DNA of 64,000 nt from Hyphomicrobiales bacterium (GCA_900473685.1 UCNE01000018.1:186001-250000), one strand, 5' to 3'; shown: positions 47,717 through 56,908, counted from the stretch's first letter. Notes: generated by a model not told the origin, from the letters alone. Numbers and translations: made by a program.

Positions 47717-49168
47717 TCAGCCGAACTGGCTGCCGACGAAATCCTTGACAATGCGGATGATGCCGCGGCCTAGCAGGTCGTCGAGGGCGTCGCAGAGTTG
47801 ATCGACATGCTGGCGTTCGCAGATCAGCGGCGGCAAGAGCCGGATGACGTTGCGGTTATACTCGGTGAAAGCGACCAGGGTGTCGTAGTCACGCAGCAGA
47901 AGCGCGCCGATGAAACCCGACAGCGAGCCCTTCAACTTGTCATCCAGCACAGCAACCACCGGCCGCAACACGAGCGGCAGCGTCTGGCTGAAATCCTGGA
48001 ACTCAAGGCCGATCATCAGGCCCTGTCCGCGCACGTCCTTGATGATCTTCGGATACTTGTCCTTCAATGCGGTCAGGCGTTCCAGCAGGTACTCGCCCTG
48101 CACGGCGGCATTCTCGATCAGGTCCTCGTCATAGAGGACGTTCAACGTCTCGATCGCCGTGATGGATGCCTCGCCGATACCGCCGAACGTGGCATGGGCA
48201 TGAATCATCGCGGTCTTCGGCGTGCCATAGGCCTTCATGTAGATTTCGCGGCGGGCGATCATGGCAGCCATGGCTGTCTTGCCACCACCGAGCGACTTGG
48301 CGACCGCGGTGATATCCGGCACCACATTGGCGTATTCGAAGGCGAAGAAACGGCCGGAACGGCCGACGCCGCACTGCACTTCATCGGCCACCCAAATGAC
48401 ACCATGCTTGTTGCAAAGCGCGCGGACTTCCTGCCAGAACTCAGGCGGTGCGATATTGATGCCGCCACCGCCCTGAATGGTTTCCAGCACGAGCACGCCG
48501 ATCGTCGGATCGCTCTCGAAGGCGCGGCGGATCGCCTCGATTTCGCCGAACGGCACTTTCACATTGTTGTCGAGCAGCTTGAAATCACCCCGATACAGCG
48601 GACCGTCGGTGATCGACAGCACGCCGCGCGTCTTGCCGTGGAAGGAATTCTCGGCATAGACGATGCGCGGCCGTTTCGGGCCGGCAACGCGTTCGGCAAG
48701 CTTGATGGCAGCCTCCATGGCTTCCGAACCGGAGGAGCCGAGGAACACCATATCGAGATCACCCGGCGCGATTTCGGCCAGGTTCTTGGCAAGCGCCGCC
48801 GCATATTGCGACATGAAGGCGATGGCGATCTCGTGGCGGTTTTCGTCCTGGAACTGTTTTCGCGCAGCGATCAGGCGCTGGTGGTTGTGGCCGAGCGCCA
48901 GCGAACCGAAACCACCGAAGAAGTCGAGAATCTTCCGGCCGTTCTGGTCGACATAATACATGCCCTCAGCCGTTTCGATCTTGATCTTGTTGAAGCCGAG
49001 CAGCTTCATGAAGTGAAGCTGACCCGGGTTCAGGTGATCCTTGAACAGGGTCGTCATATCGGCGACGCTCATGTCCTTGGCCTGTTCGACCGTCATCAGG
49101 TTGGGCTTCTTGATGCCGCCGTCGAGGGCGGGGGCGTCAACGGCGGCGCGGTGCGTTTTGTCGAGCAT
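47717..49168 (-). CDS. Class III PLP aminotransferase of the sugar-lipid operon
   Basis: A 483-residue fold-type I class III aminotransferase. The ATG at 49168 has AGGGA nine bases upstream; an in-frame ATG at 49189 overlaps the upstream stop (ATGA) but lacks a ribosome site. Motifs are GSSGSEAMEAAIKLAERVAG (cofactor phosphate), ADEVQCGVGRSGRFFAFE (Asp to the pyridine nitrogen) and the PLP Lys in AKSLGGGKTAMAAM near residue 309. The N-terminal 60 residues are unusual for the family. It is last in an operon with an extended SDR, an ArnE/F-like transporter, a DprE1-like oxidase and UbiA. Its substrate is unknown. Confidence 0.88.
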   Translation of the reverse strand: MLDKTHRAAVDAPALDGGIKKPNLMTVEQAKDMSVADMTTLFKDHLNPGQLHFMKLLGFNKIKIETAEGMYYVDQNGRKILDFFGGFGSLALGHNHQRLIAARKQFQDENRHEIAIAFMSQYAAALAKNLAEIAPGDLDMVFLGSSGSEAMEAAIKLAERVAGPKRPRIVYAENSFHGKTRGVLSITDGPLYRGDFKLLDNNVKVPFGEIEAIRRAFESDPTIGVLVLETIQGGGGINIAPPEFWQEVRALCNKHGVIWVADEVQCGVGRSGRFFAFEYANVVPDITAVAKSLGGGKTAMAAMIARREIYMKAYGTPKTAMIHAHATFGGIGEASITAIETLNVLYDEDLIENAAVQGEYLLERLTALKDKYPKIIKDVRGQGLMIGLEFQDFSQTLPLVLRPVVAVLDDKLKGSLSGFIGALLLRDYDTLVAFTEYNRNVIRLLPPLICERQHVDQLCDALDDLLGRGIIRIVKDFVGSQFG

Positions 49169-49185
49169 GGTCGTTGTTCCCTGGT

Positions 49186-50196
49186 TCATTCGGCCGGAAC
49201 GGCGGCTGTGTGTGCGAAGGTCTTGCCGGCTTTCTTGGCGCGGTATTCGTCATAGGCGGCAATCAGCATGGCGCCGTCACTATACTCAGCCTTCCAGCCG
49301 AGCTCCTTCTTGAGCTTGCCGGTTTCGCGGATGCACATCTCGTCGGCGATCAGGTACTGTTCCGGATCCATGATCGGCAGGTTGGCGAAATCGAAGGCAG
49401 CCAGCGTTGCCTTCACCGCAAAAGCGGGCGTCGGCAACAGGAACGATTTTGAGCCGGCATGAACAATCAGGTCGCCGAGCAGCTTCTTCACCGATGGCGG
49501 ATTGTCGGAACCGAGATTGTAGGCCTCGTTCGGCACGCCGCCCTTCCAGGCAAGACGTGCGGCTTCGGCGCAATCGAACACCGAAATGAACTGATACGGG
49601 TTCTTGCCCGAACCGATCATCGGCACCGGCAGGTTTGCGTCGATCAGCTTGAACAGCTTTTCCAGAATGCCGAGGCGGCCAGGTCCGATGATCAGGCGTG
49701 GCCGGAAGATCGAGATGTTCATGCCCTGCTTGCGCCATTCAGCGGCGAGCTGCTCGGTTGCCCATTTCGACTTGCCGTATTCACCCAAGGGCTTCGCCGG
49801 ATGTGCTTCGGTCTGCGGCGACATCACTGTGTGGCCGTAGATCATGTCGGTGGTGAACTGAACCATGCGGTTGGCGCCGGACTTTGCCGTCGCCTTCATG
49901 ATGTTTTCAGCGCCGTAATAATTGACCGGCCAGAAGAACTGCCAGCGCTTGGAGCGAACCTGCAGCGGCGACAGCATCTTGGCCGCCATGTTGTAGACCA
50001 TATCGTCCGGGCCGATCTCGACCTTCATCACATCGTCTGCATTGGTGACATCGCAATGGACGAAACGGGCACGGGCATAATGCGGCAGGTCGGACTTGGC
50101 GATATCGGCAACGACGACCTCTTCGCCGTCCTGGACGAGGCGTTCTGCGAGGTGGCGGCCGACGAAGCCGTCACCGCCGAAGATGATATGTTTCAT
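49186..50196 (-). CDS. NAD-dependent epimerase/dehydratase family protein (extended SDR)
   Basis: A 336-residue extended SDR of the nucleotide-sugar epimerase type. The NAD-binding GGDGFVGRHLAE lies near residue 7, the catalytic Thr-x-Tyr region is FTTDMIYGH, and the active-site pair is YGKSK near residue 142. The C-terminal substrate domain includes YQFISVFDCAEAARLAW. It overlaps the upstream transporter by four bases and is coupled to the aminotransferase. No sugar specificity can be read from sequence; action on a lipid-linked or nucleotide sugar is inferred from neighbours. Confidence 0.88.
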   Translation of the reverse strand: MKHIIFGGDGFVGRHLAERLVQDGEEVVVADIAKSDLPHYARARFVHCDVTNADDVMKVEIGPDDMVYNMAAKMLSPLQVRSKRWQFFWPVNYYGAENIMKATAKSGANRMVQFTTDMIYGHTVMSPQTEAHPAKPLGEYGKSKWATEQLAAEWRKQGMNISIFRPRLIIGPGRLGILEKLFKLIDANLPVPMIGSGKNPYQFISVFDCAEAARLAWKGGVPNEAYNLGSDNPPSVKKLLGDLIVHAGSKSFLLPTPAFAVKATLAAFDFANLPIMDPEQYLIADEMCIRETGKLKKELGWKAEYSDGAMLIAAYDEYRAKKAGKTFAHTAAVPAE

Positions 50197-50648
50197 GATG
50201 CGCTCCCGATTTTTACTGTTTTTGTGCCCGCCGCTTCAAGCGATGGCTGGTCCTCGTGCGAGGACATGCCAGCCCCTGACAGGCCGGACTGGGCAATGAG
50301 AATGGTTCCGACGCAGATGAAGCCGATGCCGGCGATGCGCCAGGCGTTCAGATCTTCGTGGAAGACGAAATAGGCAAAGACGGCCACGGCCACATAGGCA
50401 AGGCTCAGAAATGGATAGGCGAAGGAGAGTTCCACCTTCGATAGTACGTAAAGATGCGACACCATCGAAATGACGAAGGTGGCTAGTCCGGCAAAGACCC
50501 AGGGGTTGAAAACCACCTGGAAAATACGGGCAATGAAAGTATCAGCCGTGAAGCTCAACGGTCCGAGCGACAGCATGCCCTGTTTTAGCATGACTTGTGC
50601 AGCAGCGTTGGTAATCACGGTAAAGAGAATGAATACGATATACTTCAT
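50193..50648 (-). CDS. Small ArnE/ArnF-like (SMR/EamA) membrane transporter
   Basis: A 151-residue protein with four membrane helices (about 3-22, 45-66, 73-93, 98-118) and a 30-residue hydrophilic C-terminal tail. The central SFAYPFLSLAYVAVAVFAYF and the following HEDLNAWRIAGIGFICVG closely follow the pattern of ArnE/ArnF, the flippase subunits for undecaprenyl-phosphate-aminoarabinose. The start at 50648 is preferred over 50687. Its stop overlaps the epimerase start by four bases. Lipid-linked sugar flipping is inferred from this pattern and the UbiA/DprE1 neighbours. Confidence 0.78.
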   Translation of the reverse strand: MKYIVFILFTVITNAAAQVMLKQGMLSLGPLSFTADTFIARIFQVVFNPWVFAGLATFVISMVSHLYVLSKVELSFAYPFLSLAYVAVAVFAYFVFHEDLNAWRIAGIGFICVGTILIAQSGLSGAGMSSHEDQPSLEAAGTKTVKIGSAS

Positions 50649-50742
50649 GTCGATGTTCCCTGTTCCCGTCGCGATACCTACACGCAAGAGCGGTATATTC
50701 CGTGAAAATCGGGCGTTTATTTAATTCAAATTGTTTCTATTC

Positions 50743-52065
50743 TCATTTTGGCATAACCAAAGCCGTCCGCTTCCAGAAGTTCGAAACCATTGCCGGATCG
50801 CGCAACGCTTCCAGCTGCCGCCAGCGCGGGAACGAGAAATCAAAGGTTTGCGGGCTCATCCGGGCATCCTTGTAGGGATTGATGGCCCCACCGGCCTCGA
50901 CAACCATGGCGTCCAGCCGGTTGAGAAGCTTAAGGGTCTCTTCACCCTGATTGGCGAAATCCAAAGTCAGTGTAAAACCCGGCCTCGGAAAGGATAAAAG
51001 TCCGCCGGAAATCTGCTCGCCGAACTTCTTCAACACAGTGAGGAACGAGGCGTGACCGGCCTTGCGGGCAGTCTCCAGCAGCCGTGCCGTCAGCTCAGGC
51101 GCATTGTCCGCCGGATAGACGCTCTGGTGCTGGTAAAGGCCTTTCGGGCCATAAAGCCGGTTCCAGTTGCCGATCGCATCCAGCGGGTGGAAATAACCCC
51201 GCCATTTCACCGTTTTGACCGTTTCGCCTGGTTTCTCCTTGCGGAAGTAAAGTTCGTTGAATGCCTTCAGCGTCAACGTGTTCAAGAGATTGAACGGTGG
51301 CGCGAACGGCACCGACAATCGTCTCGCCTTCGGCATGTCCGGAAATTCGCAGGAAGCATCGGCATGGTCGCCGGCCAGAAGTACACCCCTGCCCGCCCTC
51401 TTTCCGGTGGCCAACTGGTCGATCCAGGCGACGGAATATTCGTGTTCGCCATCGACGGTTTCGACCATGCCGAAATAGTCGTCGAGACTGTCGAAGCGGA
51501 TGGCGTGCTGCTGGATATGGGCGGATGGTACCTTCATCAGTTGCAGATCAACCGACAGGATCAATCCCGTCAGGCCCATGCCGGCGATGGTGGCAAAAAA
51601 CAGGTCGCGATTTTCCGTTGCCGAACAGGTCAGCACCTCGCCGCTCGACCGCAACAATGTCAGACGCAGGACATGTTTACCGAAGGTGCCGCGCGCGTGA
51701 TGGTTCTTGCCGTGCACGTCGTTGGCAACGGCACCGGCAACGGTGACCGAAGCTGTTCCCGGCGTCACCGGCAGGAAGAACCGGTGCGGGATCGCGGTTT
51801 CGAGGATGGAATGGAGCGTAACACCAGCATCGCAGGAGATGATCCCGGTTCCCGAATCAAACCCGAGGATGCGGGTGCGCACCCGGCTCTCAATCAGCCT
51901 GCCCGCGTCATTATGGCAGCTGTCGCCATAAGACCGGCCGTTGCCGAATGGCAGGAAAGCACCAGGCGCCGCGTCTTCGCGCAGGTTCTCGTAGGCATCG
52001 GGCGATACGGATTGCCGGGCGCGGCAATCGATCCGGCCCCAGCTGTCAAATTCGGCGGGGGTCAT
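50743..52065 (-). CDS. DprE1-like FAD-linked oxidase (polyprenylphosphoryl-ribose 2-oxidase family)
   Basis: A 440-residue vanillyl-alcohol-oxidase-fold protein. The FAD-binding GNGRSYGDSC near residue 42, GAVANDVHGKNHHARGTFG near residue 111 and NPYKDARM near residue 395 match the mycobacterial DprE1 pattern, including the active-site Lys. The mycobacterial enzyme oxidises C2 of decaprenylphosphoryl-ribose as the first half of epimerisation to arabinose. It overlaps the UbiA gene by four bases, and 94 bases separate it from the transporter. No DprE2-type partner with a standard sequence is in the operon, so the keto product's fate is open. Confidence 0.88.
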   Translation of the reverse strand: MTPAEFDSWGRIDCRARQSVSPDAYENLREDAAPGAFLPFGNGRSYGDSCHNDAGRLIESRVRTRILGFDSGTGIISCDAGVTLHSILETAIPHRFFLPVTPGTASVTVAGAVANDVHGKNHHARGTFGKHVLRLTLLRSSGEVLTCSATENRDLFFATIAGMGLTGLILSVDLQLMKVPSAHIQQHAIRFDSLDDYFGMVETVDGEHEYSVAWIDQLATGKRAGRGVLLAGDHADASCEFPDMPKARRLSVPFAPPFNLLNTLTLKAFNELYFRKEKPGETVKTVKWRGYFHPLDAIGNWNRLYGPKGLYQHQSVYPADNAPELTARLLETARKAGHASFLTVLKKFGEQISGGLLSFPRPGFTLTLDFANQGEETLKLLNRLDAMVVEAGGAINPYKDARMSPQTFDFSFPRWRQLEALRDPAMVSNFWKRTALVMPK

Positions 52066-53504
52066 GGTGTTCCCAAAGCACCGGCGAGCACGAGCGACGC
52101 ACCGATCGCCATGGTGACGAGGCTGCGCCAGTCGCGCATGATGAACACCACCGGATCCTCATGCAGCATGCCGCGGCGGGCCAGCATCCAGATGCGCAGC
52201 AGCATGTAGAGCACAAGCGGGCAGAGCGGCCACAGCGCCCAGTCCAGCCTGTACATCTCCTGCATTTCCTTGCTGTGGATGTAGAGCGCCAGAACCAGCG
52301 CCGAGGCAAACGCCGACGAGACGCCGGCCTGGCCGACCATTTCGAAATCAACCGCCATATAGCCGCGTCCCGGCACCTGGTTGCCGTCACTGCCATCATA
52401 TTCGTCGAGTTCGACGTAACGCTTGACCAGCGCCAGGCTGAGGAAAAAGAAGATCGAGAACGACAGGAGCCAGAAGGAAAGCTCCGTACCGGTGGCGGCA
52501 GCACCGGCGATGATACGAACCGTGTAGAGCCCGGCCAGCGTGAAGACATCGACCAGAAGCTTGCGCTTGAGCACGAATGTATAGGCGGTCGTCGCGAGGG
52601 CATAGAAACCGAGCACCAGGGCGAAATCATAGGGCAGCACAGCCGTCAGCGACAGCGAGGCAACCAGCAGGCAGAGCGCCAGCATCAGCCCCATCGGCAC
52701 CGACATCTGGCCGCTTGCCAGCGGCCGGTTGCGCTTCTTCGGATGGCGGCGGTCGTTGGTGAGATCCGACAGGTCGTTGATCACATAGACGGCAGACGCA
52801 AGGAAGCTAAAGGCGAAGAACGCCAGGATGACATTGACCACCGCGTCCATATGCAGAATGTCGTGGTTGAGGATCATCGGCACGCCGATCAACACGTTCT
52901 TGGCCCATTGATGCACGCGGATCGATTTCAGGGCTGCAAAACGGGGCGTCTTGCCGAGATCAAGCCTTTCGGCATCATGCGCCCGGCGCCATTTCTCGGC
53001 GGCTGCATCTGGCGCCACGACAATCGCCTTGCGCGCTGCGTCAAACACCGGCACGTCGTCGCGGCTGTTGCCCATATAGTCAAAACCACCTTCGCCGAAC
53101 TGCTCGATCAGTTTTTCCCGTTTGCGGCGGCTGGTAAGGTTGATGTCCGTGGTGCTGTGGAGGACGGAGGAAAAGGCGCCGGTATGGGCTACGACCCCGA
53201 GCGCCACGCTTTCGGCGGCACCGGTGACCAGGATAACCTGCCGGCCGCTTTCACGCTCGCGTTCCAATCGCTTGAGCACCGCCTCGCGGTAGGGCCAATC
53301 GGCCGCCTGACGGCCGGAGCGCGCGGCTACCTCGTATTTCAGCCGTGCCTTGCCTTTCGACATCCAGACAAGGACTGCAAACAGCATCAGCGGGTTGCGC
53401 AAGAGAATGATCGCCACGCCCTCCCAGAGCGTGTCGGCAGCAAGCAACGTGCCGTCAAGATCGACACACAGCGGAATATGCCGCGTTTCTGTTCGCGCAT
53501 CCAT
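52062..53504 (-). CDS. HAD phosphatase-UbiA prenyltransferase fusion (DPPR synthase-like)
   Basis: A 480-residue two-domain protein. The N-terminal HAD hydrolase domain (1-180) has VDLDGTLLA near residue 14, the Thr of VILVTGAAES, and the acidic pair in YMGNSRDDVPVFDAA. The C-terminal UbiA domain (about 195-478, with seven or more membrane helices) has the first Asp-rich motif NDLSDLTND near residue 258 followed by KKRNRPLASG, and YTFVLKRKLLVD. The Asp motif pattern matches decaprenylphosphate 5-phosphoribosyltransferase. It is the first gene of the operon. The HAD part may remove the 5-phosphate from polyprenyl-phosphoribose, by inference. Confidence 0.88.
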   Translation of the reverse strand: MDARTETRHIPLCVDLDGTLLAADTLWEGVAIILLRNPLMLFAVLVWMSKGKARLKYEVAARSGRQAADWPYREAVLKRLERERESGRQVILVTGAAESVALGVVAHTGAFSSVLHSTTDINLTSRRKREKLIEQFGEGGFDYMGNSRDDVPVFDAARKAIVVAPDAAAEKWRRAHDAERLDLGKTPRFAALKSIRVHQWAKNVLIGVPMILNHDILHMDAVVNVILAFFAFSFLASAVYVINDLSDLTNDRRHPKKRNRPLASGQMSVPMGLMLALCLLVASLSLTAVLPYDFALVLGFYALATTAYTFVLKRKLLVDVFTLAGLYTVRIIAGAAATGTELSFWLLSFSIFFFLSLALVKRYVELDEYDGSDGNQVPGRGYMAVDFEMVGQAGVSSAFASALVLALYIHSKEMQEMYRLDWALWPLCPLVLYMLLRIWMLARRGMLHEDPVVFIMRDWRSLVTMAIGASLVLAGALGTP

Positions 53505-53630
53505 AAGATCAAACCCCGATACAATATGCCCGGGACAGTCCCATGTTCAGCTTTCGAAAGTGCAAACAACGCTCGCGCTAGAGTTTCAAACTGCTGCGTT
53601 GGTTAATGAAACCCGGATATATTCGGCGTT

Positions 53631-54515
53631 TCAATCAAGCCCGATCCAGTTCAGTGCATCGCGCCAGTCCGTCATGCGGACGGGGGTTCCATGAGAGCCT
53701 GTCTGGAACAGCACGATGCGGGTGGGATAGTTTGCTTTCTTCAGCGAGCGGTAGAACGCGATCTGGCCGGACACGGGATAGACAGTATCGGCACCGCCAT
53801 GGCTGAAGAAGACTGGCAGCTTCTTCTTGTAGGCGGCACTCTTGCTGAAAGCCGGATCGGCGGGGCCTCCCATAATCATCATGCCCTTGAGGGCTGCAAC
53901 CGCCTGCGGATTGCGGGTGATACCCCAGCAGATGAAGCTGCCCATCGAGGCGCAGGAAAGCACGACCGGCCGGCCAGGCGATTGCTGCTGCGCATAGGCG
54001 ATCAGTCCAGCAATATCGGCAACCCCGGCATCATCGAACGAACGCATGCTCGGGGCATAGTAGACGCCGCCGTTTTCGACAGCGAGGTTCTTCAGCCGGT
54101 TGAAATTGCCACCGAACGACCAGTCATTGGCGCCGAGCCGCCGGTCGCCGCCGCGGCCATGGATGAAGATGACGGTGAATGCCGCACCGCTCGGGGTACC
54201 GACCCGCAGCACATCCAGCGGCCGGGTGGCCAGATCGAGCGTCTCGTTGACCTGCGCGCTCTTGACGCCGAGCGACACGTAAGCACGCCTTACCCGGCGT
54301 TCCGGCTCGGTGTCACGGCCGTGGATATCGCGCATCTTATCGTAATCGACGACGCGGTAATCGCCGCCATCCTCCGTTTCCAGCACCGTTCCATAGGAAA
54401 ACAGCTCATCCTTGAAGGGCTTCAGCGGCGCGGCCCTTGCCGGCAAAACCAGGGCGGCCGTGACAATTGCGGCAAAAAAGGCGCGAAAGGTCAAATGAGC
54501 TGTGGACAGGTGCAT
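53631..54515 (-). CDS. Secreted alpha/beta hydrolase
   Basis: A 294-residue secreted hydrolase from the ATG at 54515; the longer frame to 54569 lacks support. A signal peptide (about 1-27, ending ALVLPARA) precedes the alpha/beta fold with VIFIHGRGGDRR (oxyanion region), nucleophile Ser in LSCASMGSFI near residue 196, Asp in SHGGADTVYP and His in GSHGTPV. The substrate is unknown; the family includes esterases and dienelactone hydrolase relatives. It is separated from the UbiA operon by 126 bases and is divergent from parE. Confidence 0.85.
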   Translation of the reverse strand: MHLSTAHLTFRAFFAAIVTAALVLPARAAPLKPFKDELFSYGTVLETEDGGDYRVVDYDKMRDIHGRDTEPERRVRRAYVSLGVKSAQVNETLDLATRPLDVLRVGTPSGAAFTVIFIHGRGGDRRLGANDWSFGGNFNRLKNLAVENGGVYYAPSMRSFDDAGVADIAGLIAYAQQQSPGRPVVLSCASMGSFICWGITRNPQAVAALKGMMIMGGPADPAFSKSAAYKKKLPVFFSHGGADTVYPVSGQIAFYRSLKKANYPTRIVLFQTGSHGTPVRMTDWRDALNWIGLD

Positions 54516-54756
54516 CCGGAATGTTCCTCTTTTGATCCAAGCCTTGCCATCGGACCTTCCGCAAAGCAACAGTTGGGGCTATTGAAGGCACGATCGGCGT
54601 GTTGACGCGCGCGGCTGAGTGATTGGGCTGGCCTGGTCGCTCTCGCGCTGGGAATTTGGCAGAATTCCAGCGATTCGTGCAGACATTCCTGACGGCTCAG
54701 TCCGAACCTTGGGCCGGGCCTGAAGCCGCCACCACGGAAAGACATCAAAACAGACT

Positions 54757-56835
54757 ATGACCGACAGCAACGATCTCTTTTCAGCAATGCCCCTGGTACC
54801 GAATCCTGCGACCGATCCCGTCGTGCCAAGCCCGGTTGCCGCAAAGCCCGCGGCCGCTCCGGTCGTCGAGCAGCCGAGCGGCGCCTCGACAGCGCTGAAG
54901 GCTGATACCGGCGATTACAATGCGTCGGCGATCGAGGTGCTGGAGGGACTGGAGCCTGTGCGCCGCCGTCCCGGCATGTATATTGGCGGTACCGACGAAA
55001 AGGCGCTGCATCATCTGTTTGCCGAAGTCATCGACAACTCGATGGACGAAGCCGTTGCCGGACACGCCAACTTCATCGACGTCCATCTCGATGCCGAAGG
55101 CTGCCTCTCCGTCACCGATAACGGCCGCGGTATTCCGGTCGAGAACCATCCGAAATTTCCGGGCAAATCGACGCTCGAAGTGATCATGACCATCCTGCAC
55201 GCGGGCGGCAAGTTCGACAGCAAGGTCTATGAGACCTCCGGCGGTCTGCACGGCGTCGGCGTCTCGGTCGTCAACGCGTTGTCGGACATTCTCGAAGTCG
55301 AGGTTGCCCGTAACCGTAAACTCTATCGCCAGCGTTTTTCGCGCGGCATCCCGCAGGGCGGGATCGAGGAATTGGGCGACGTGCAGAACCGGCGCGGCAC
55401 CAAGGTTAAATTCCATCCGGACCCGGACATCTTTGGATCGCACGCCAAGTTCGATCCCGCCCGGCTGTTCCGCATGGCGCGGTCGAAAGCCTATCTGTTC
55501 GGCGGCGTCGAAATCCGCTGGTCCTGCGATCCCTCGCTGATCGAAGGCACGGATACGCCGGACAAGGCGGTGTTCCACTTCCCCGGCGGCCTGAAGGATT
55601 ACCTGCAGGCAACGATGGGCAAGGAATTCACCGTTACCCGCGAGATCTTTGCCGGCAAGACGGAAAAGACCGGCGGCCATGGCGCGCTCGAATGGGCCGT
55701 CACCTGGTATGGCGGCGACAGCATCGTGCATTCCTATTGCAACACCATTCCGACACCGGAAGGCGGCACGCATGAAGCCGGCTTCCGAATCGCGCTGACC
55801 AAGGGCCTGAAAGCCTATGCGGAACTGACACAGAACAAGCGCGCGGCGATCGTGACCACCGAAGACGTGATGATCTCGGCCGCCGGCATGCTGTCAGTGT
55901 TCATCCGTGAGCCGGAATTCGTCGGCCAGACCAAGGACAAGCTGGCGACCGTCGAGGCACAGCGCATCGTCGAAAACGCGCTGCGCGATCCCTTCGACCA
56001 TTTTCTTGCCGACAACCCGCAAGAAGCCCACAAGCTGCTGGAATGGGTCATCGAACGCGCCGACGAACGGGTGCGCCGCCGCAAGGAAAAAGAGGTCACC
56101 CGCAAATCGGCGGTGCGCAAGCTGCGCCTGCCGGGCAAGCTTGCCGACTGCTCGCAGAATTCGGCCGAAGGGGCAGAACTGTTCATCGTCGAAGGCGATT
56201 CGGCTGGTGGCTCGGCAAAACAGGCGCGCAACCGCTCCAACCAGGCGATCCTGCCCTTGCGCGGCAAGATTCTCAACGTTGCCAGCGCCGGCCGTGAAAA
56301 ACTCGGCGCCAACCAGCAGATCAGCGATCTCGTCCAGGCGCTTGGCTGCGGCACGCGCAGCAAGTACCGTGAGGAAGATCTGCGCTATGAGCGCGTCATC
56401 GTTATGACCGATGCTGACGTCGACGGCGCCCACATCGCCTCGCTGCTGATCACGTTCTTTTATCAGGAAATGCCGGACCTCGTTCGCGGCGGCCATCTCT
56501 ATCTGGCCGTACCGCCGCTTTACCGCATCACCCAAGGGGCAAAGACGCTCTACGCCCGCGACGACGCCCATCGGGTGGAACTGATGGAGACGGAATTCAA
56601 CGGCCGCGGCAAGATCGAGATCGGCCGCTTCAAGGGCCTAGGCGAAATGATGCCGGCGCAGCTGAAGGAAACCACGATGGATCCTTCCAAGCGCACGCTC
56701 TTAAAGGTCGCCATCGATGAGGTGGATTTCGAAGGTACGCGCGAAGCCGTCGACAATCTGATGGGCACCAAGGCCGACGCCCGTTTCCGCTTCATCCAGG
56801 AACGTGCCGTGTTTGCGGACAACCTGGATATCTAG
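54757..56835 (+). CDS. parE: DNA topoisomerase IV subunit B
   Basis: ATPase subunit of topoisomerase IV, decatenating daughter chromosomes with ParC. The 692-residue product has a 50-residue Pro/Ala-rich N-terminal extension. The GHKL ATPase domain follows (DNSMDEAVAGHA, VTDNGRGIPVE, GLHGVGVSVVNALS), then transducer and TOPRIM (LFIVEGDSAGGSAKQ near residue 474, TDADVDGAHIA near residue 549). The ending matches ParE rather than GyrB, and the long extension and length also fit ParE. No parC is in the window. Two hairpins lie behind it. Confidence 0.95.
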   Translation: MTDSNDLFSAMPLVPNPATDPVVPSPVAAKPAAAPVVEQPSGASTALKADTGDYNASAIEVLEGLEPVRRRPGMYIGGTDEKALHHLFAEVIDNSMDEAVAGHANFIDVHLDAEGCLSVTDNGRGIPVENHPKFPGKSTLEVIMTILHAGGKFDSKVYETSGGLHGVGVSVVNALSDILEVEVARNRKLYRQRFSRGIPQGGIEELGDVQNRRGTKVKFHPDPDIFGSHAKFDPARLFRMARSKAYLFGGVEIRWSCDPSLIEGTDTPDKAVFHFPGGLKDYLQATMGKEFTVTREIFAGKTEKTGGHGALEWAVTWYGGDSIVHSYCNTIPTPEGGTHEAGFRIALTKGLKAYAELTQNKRAAIVTTEDVMISAAGMLSVFIREPEFVGQTKDKLATVEAQRIVENALRDPFDHFLADNPQEAHKLLEWVIERADERVRRRKEKEVTRKSAVRKLRLPGKLADCSQNSAEGAELFIVEGDSAGGSAKQARNRSNQAILPLRGKILNVASAGREKLGANQQISDLVQALGCGTRSKYREEDLRYERVIVMTDADVDGAHIASLLITFFYQEMPDLVRGGHLYLAVPPLYRITQGAKTLYARDDAHRVELMETEFNGRGKIEIGRFKGLGEMMPAQLKETTMDPSKRTLLKVAIDEVDFEGTREAVDNLMGTKADARFRFIQERAVFADNLDI

Positions 56836-56853
56836 CTCAAAGCTCACAGACCG

Positions 56854-56872
56854 ATTCAACACGCTGTTGAAT
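56854..56872 (+). terminator. First hairpin downstream of parE
   Basis: ATTCAACA (56854-56861) and TGTTGAAT (56865-56872) pair perfectly around CGC, 18 bases after the parE stop. It precedes a stronger hairpin and may act with it. Confidence 0.45.
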
Positions 56873-56881
56873 TGATTCATC

Positions 56882-56908
56882 TTTCCGCTCCAACTCACGG
56901 AGCGGAAA
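56882..56908 (+). terminator. Intrinsic terminator of parE
   Basis: TTTCCGCTCC (56882-56891) and GGAGCGGAAA (56899-56908) form a perfect ten-pair stem with a seven-base loop, followed by CGG and five T. It is 46 bases after the parE stop and ends just before the convergent GNAT gene. Confidence 0.85.

Noticed and set aside
51948..53606. 552-residue + strand frame
   Set aside because: Antisense shadow of the DprE1-like and UbiA genes, which have complete motifs on the minus strand.
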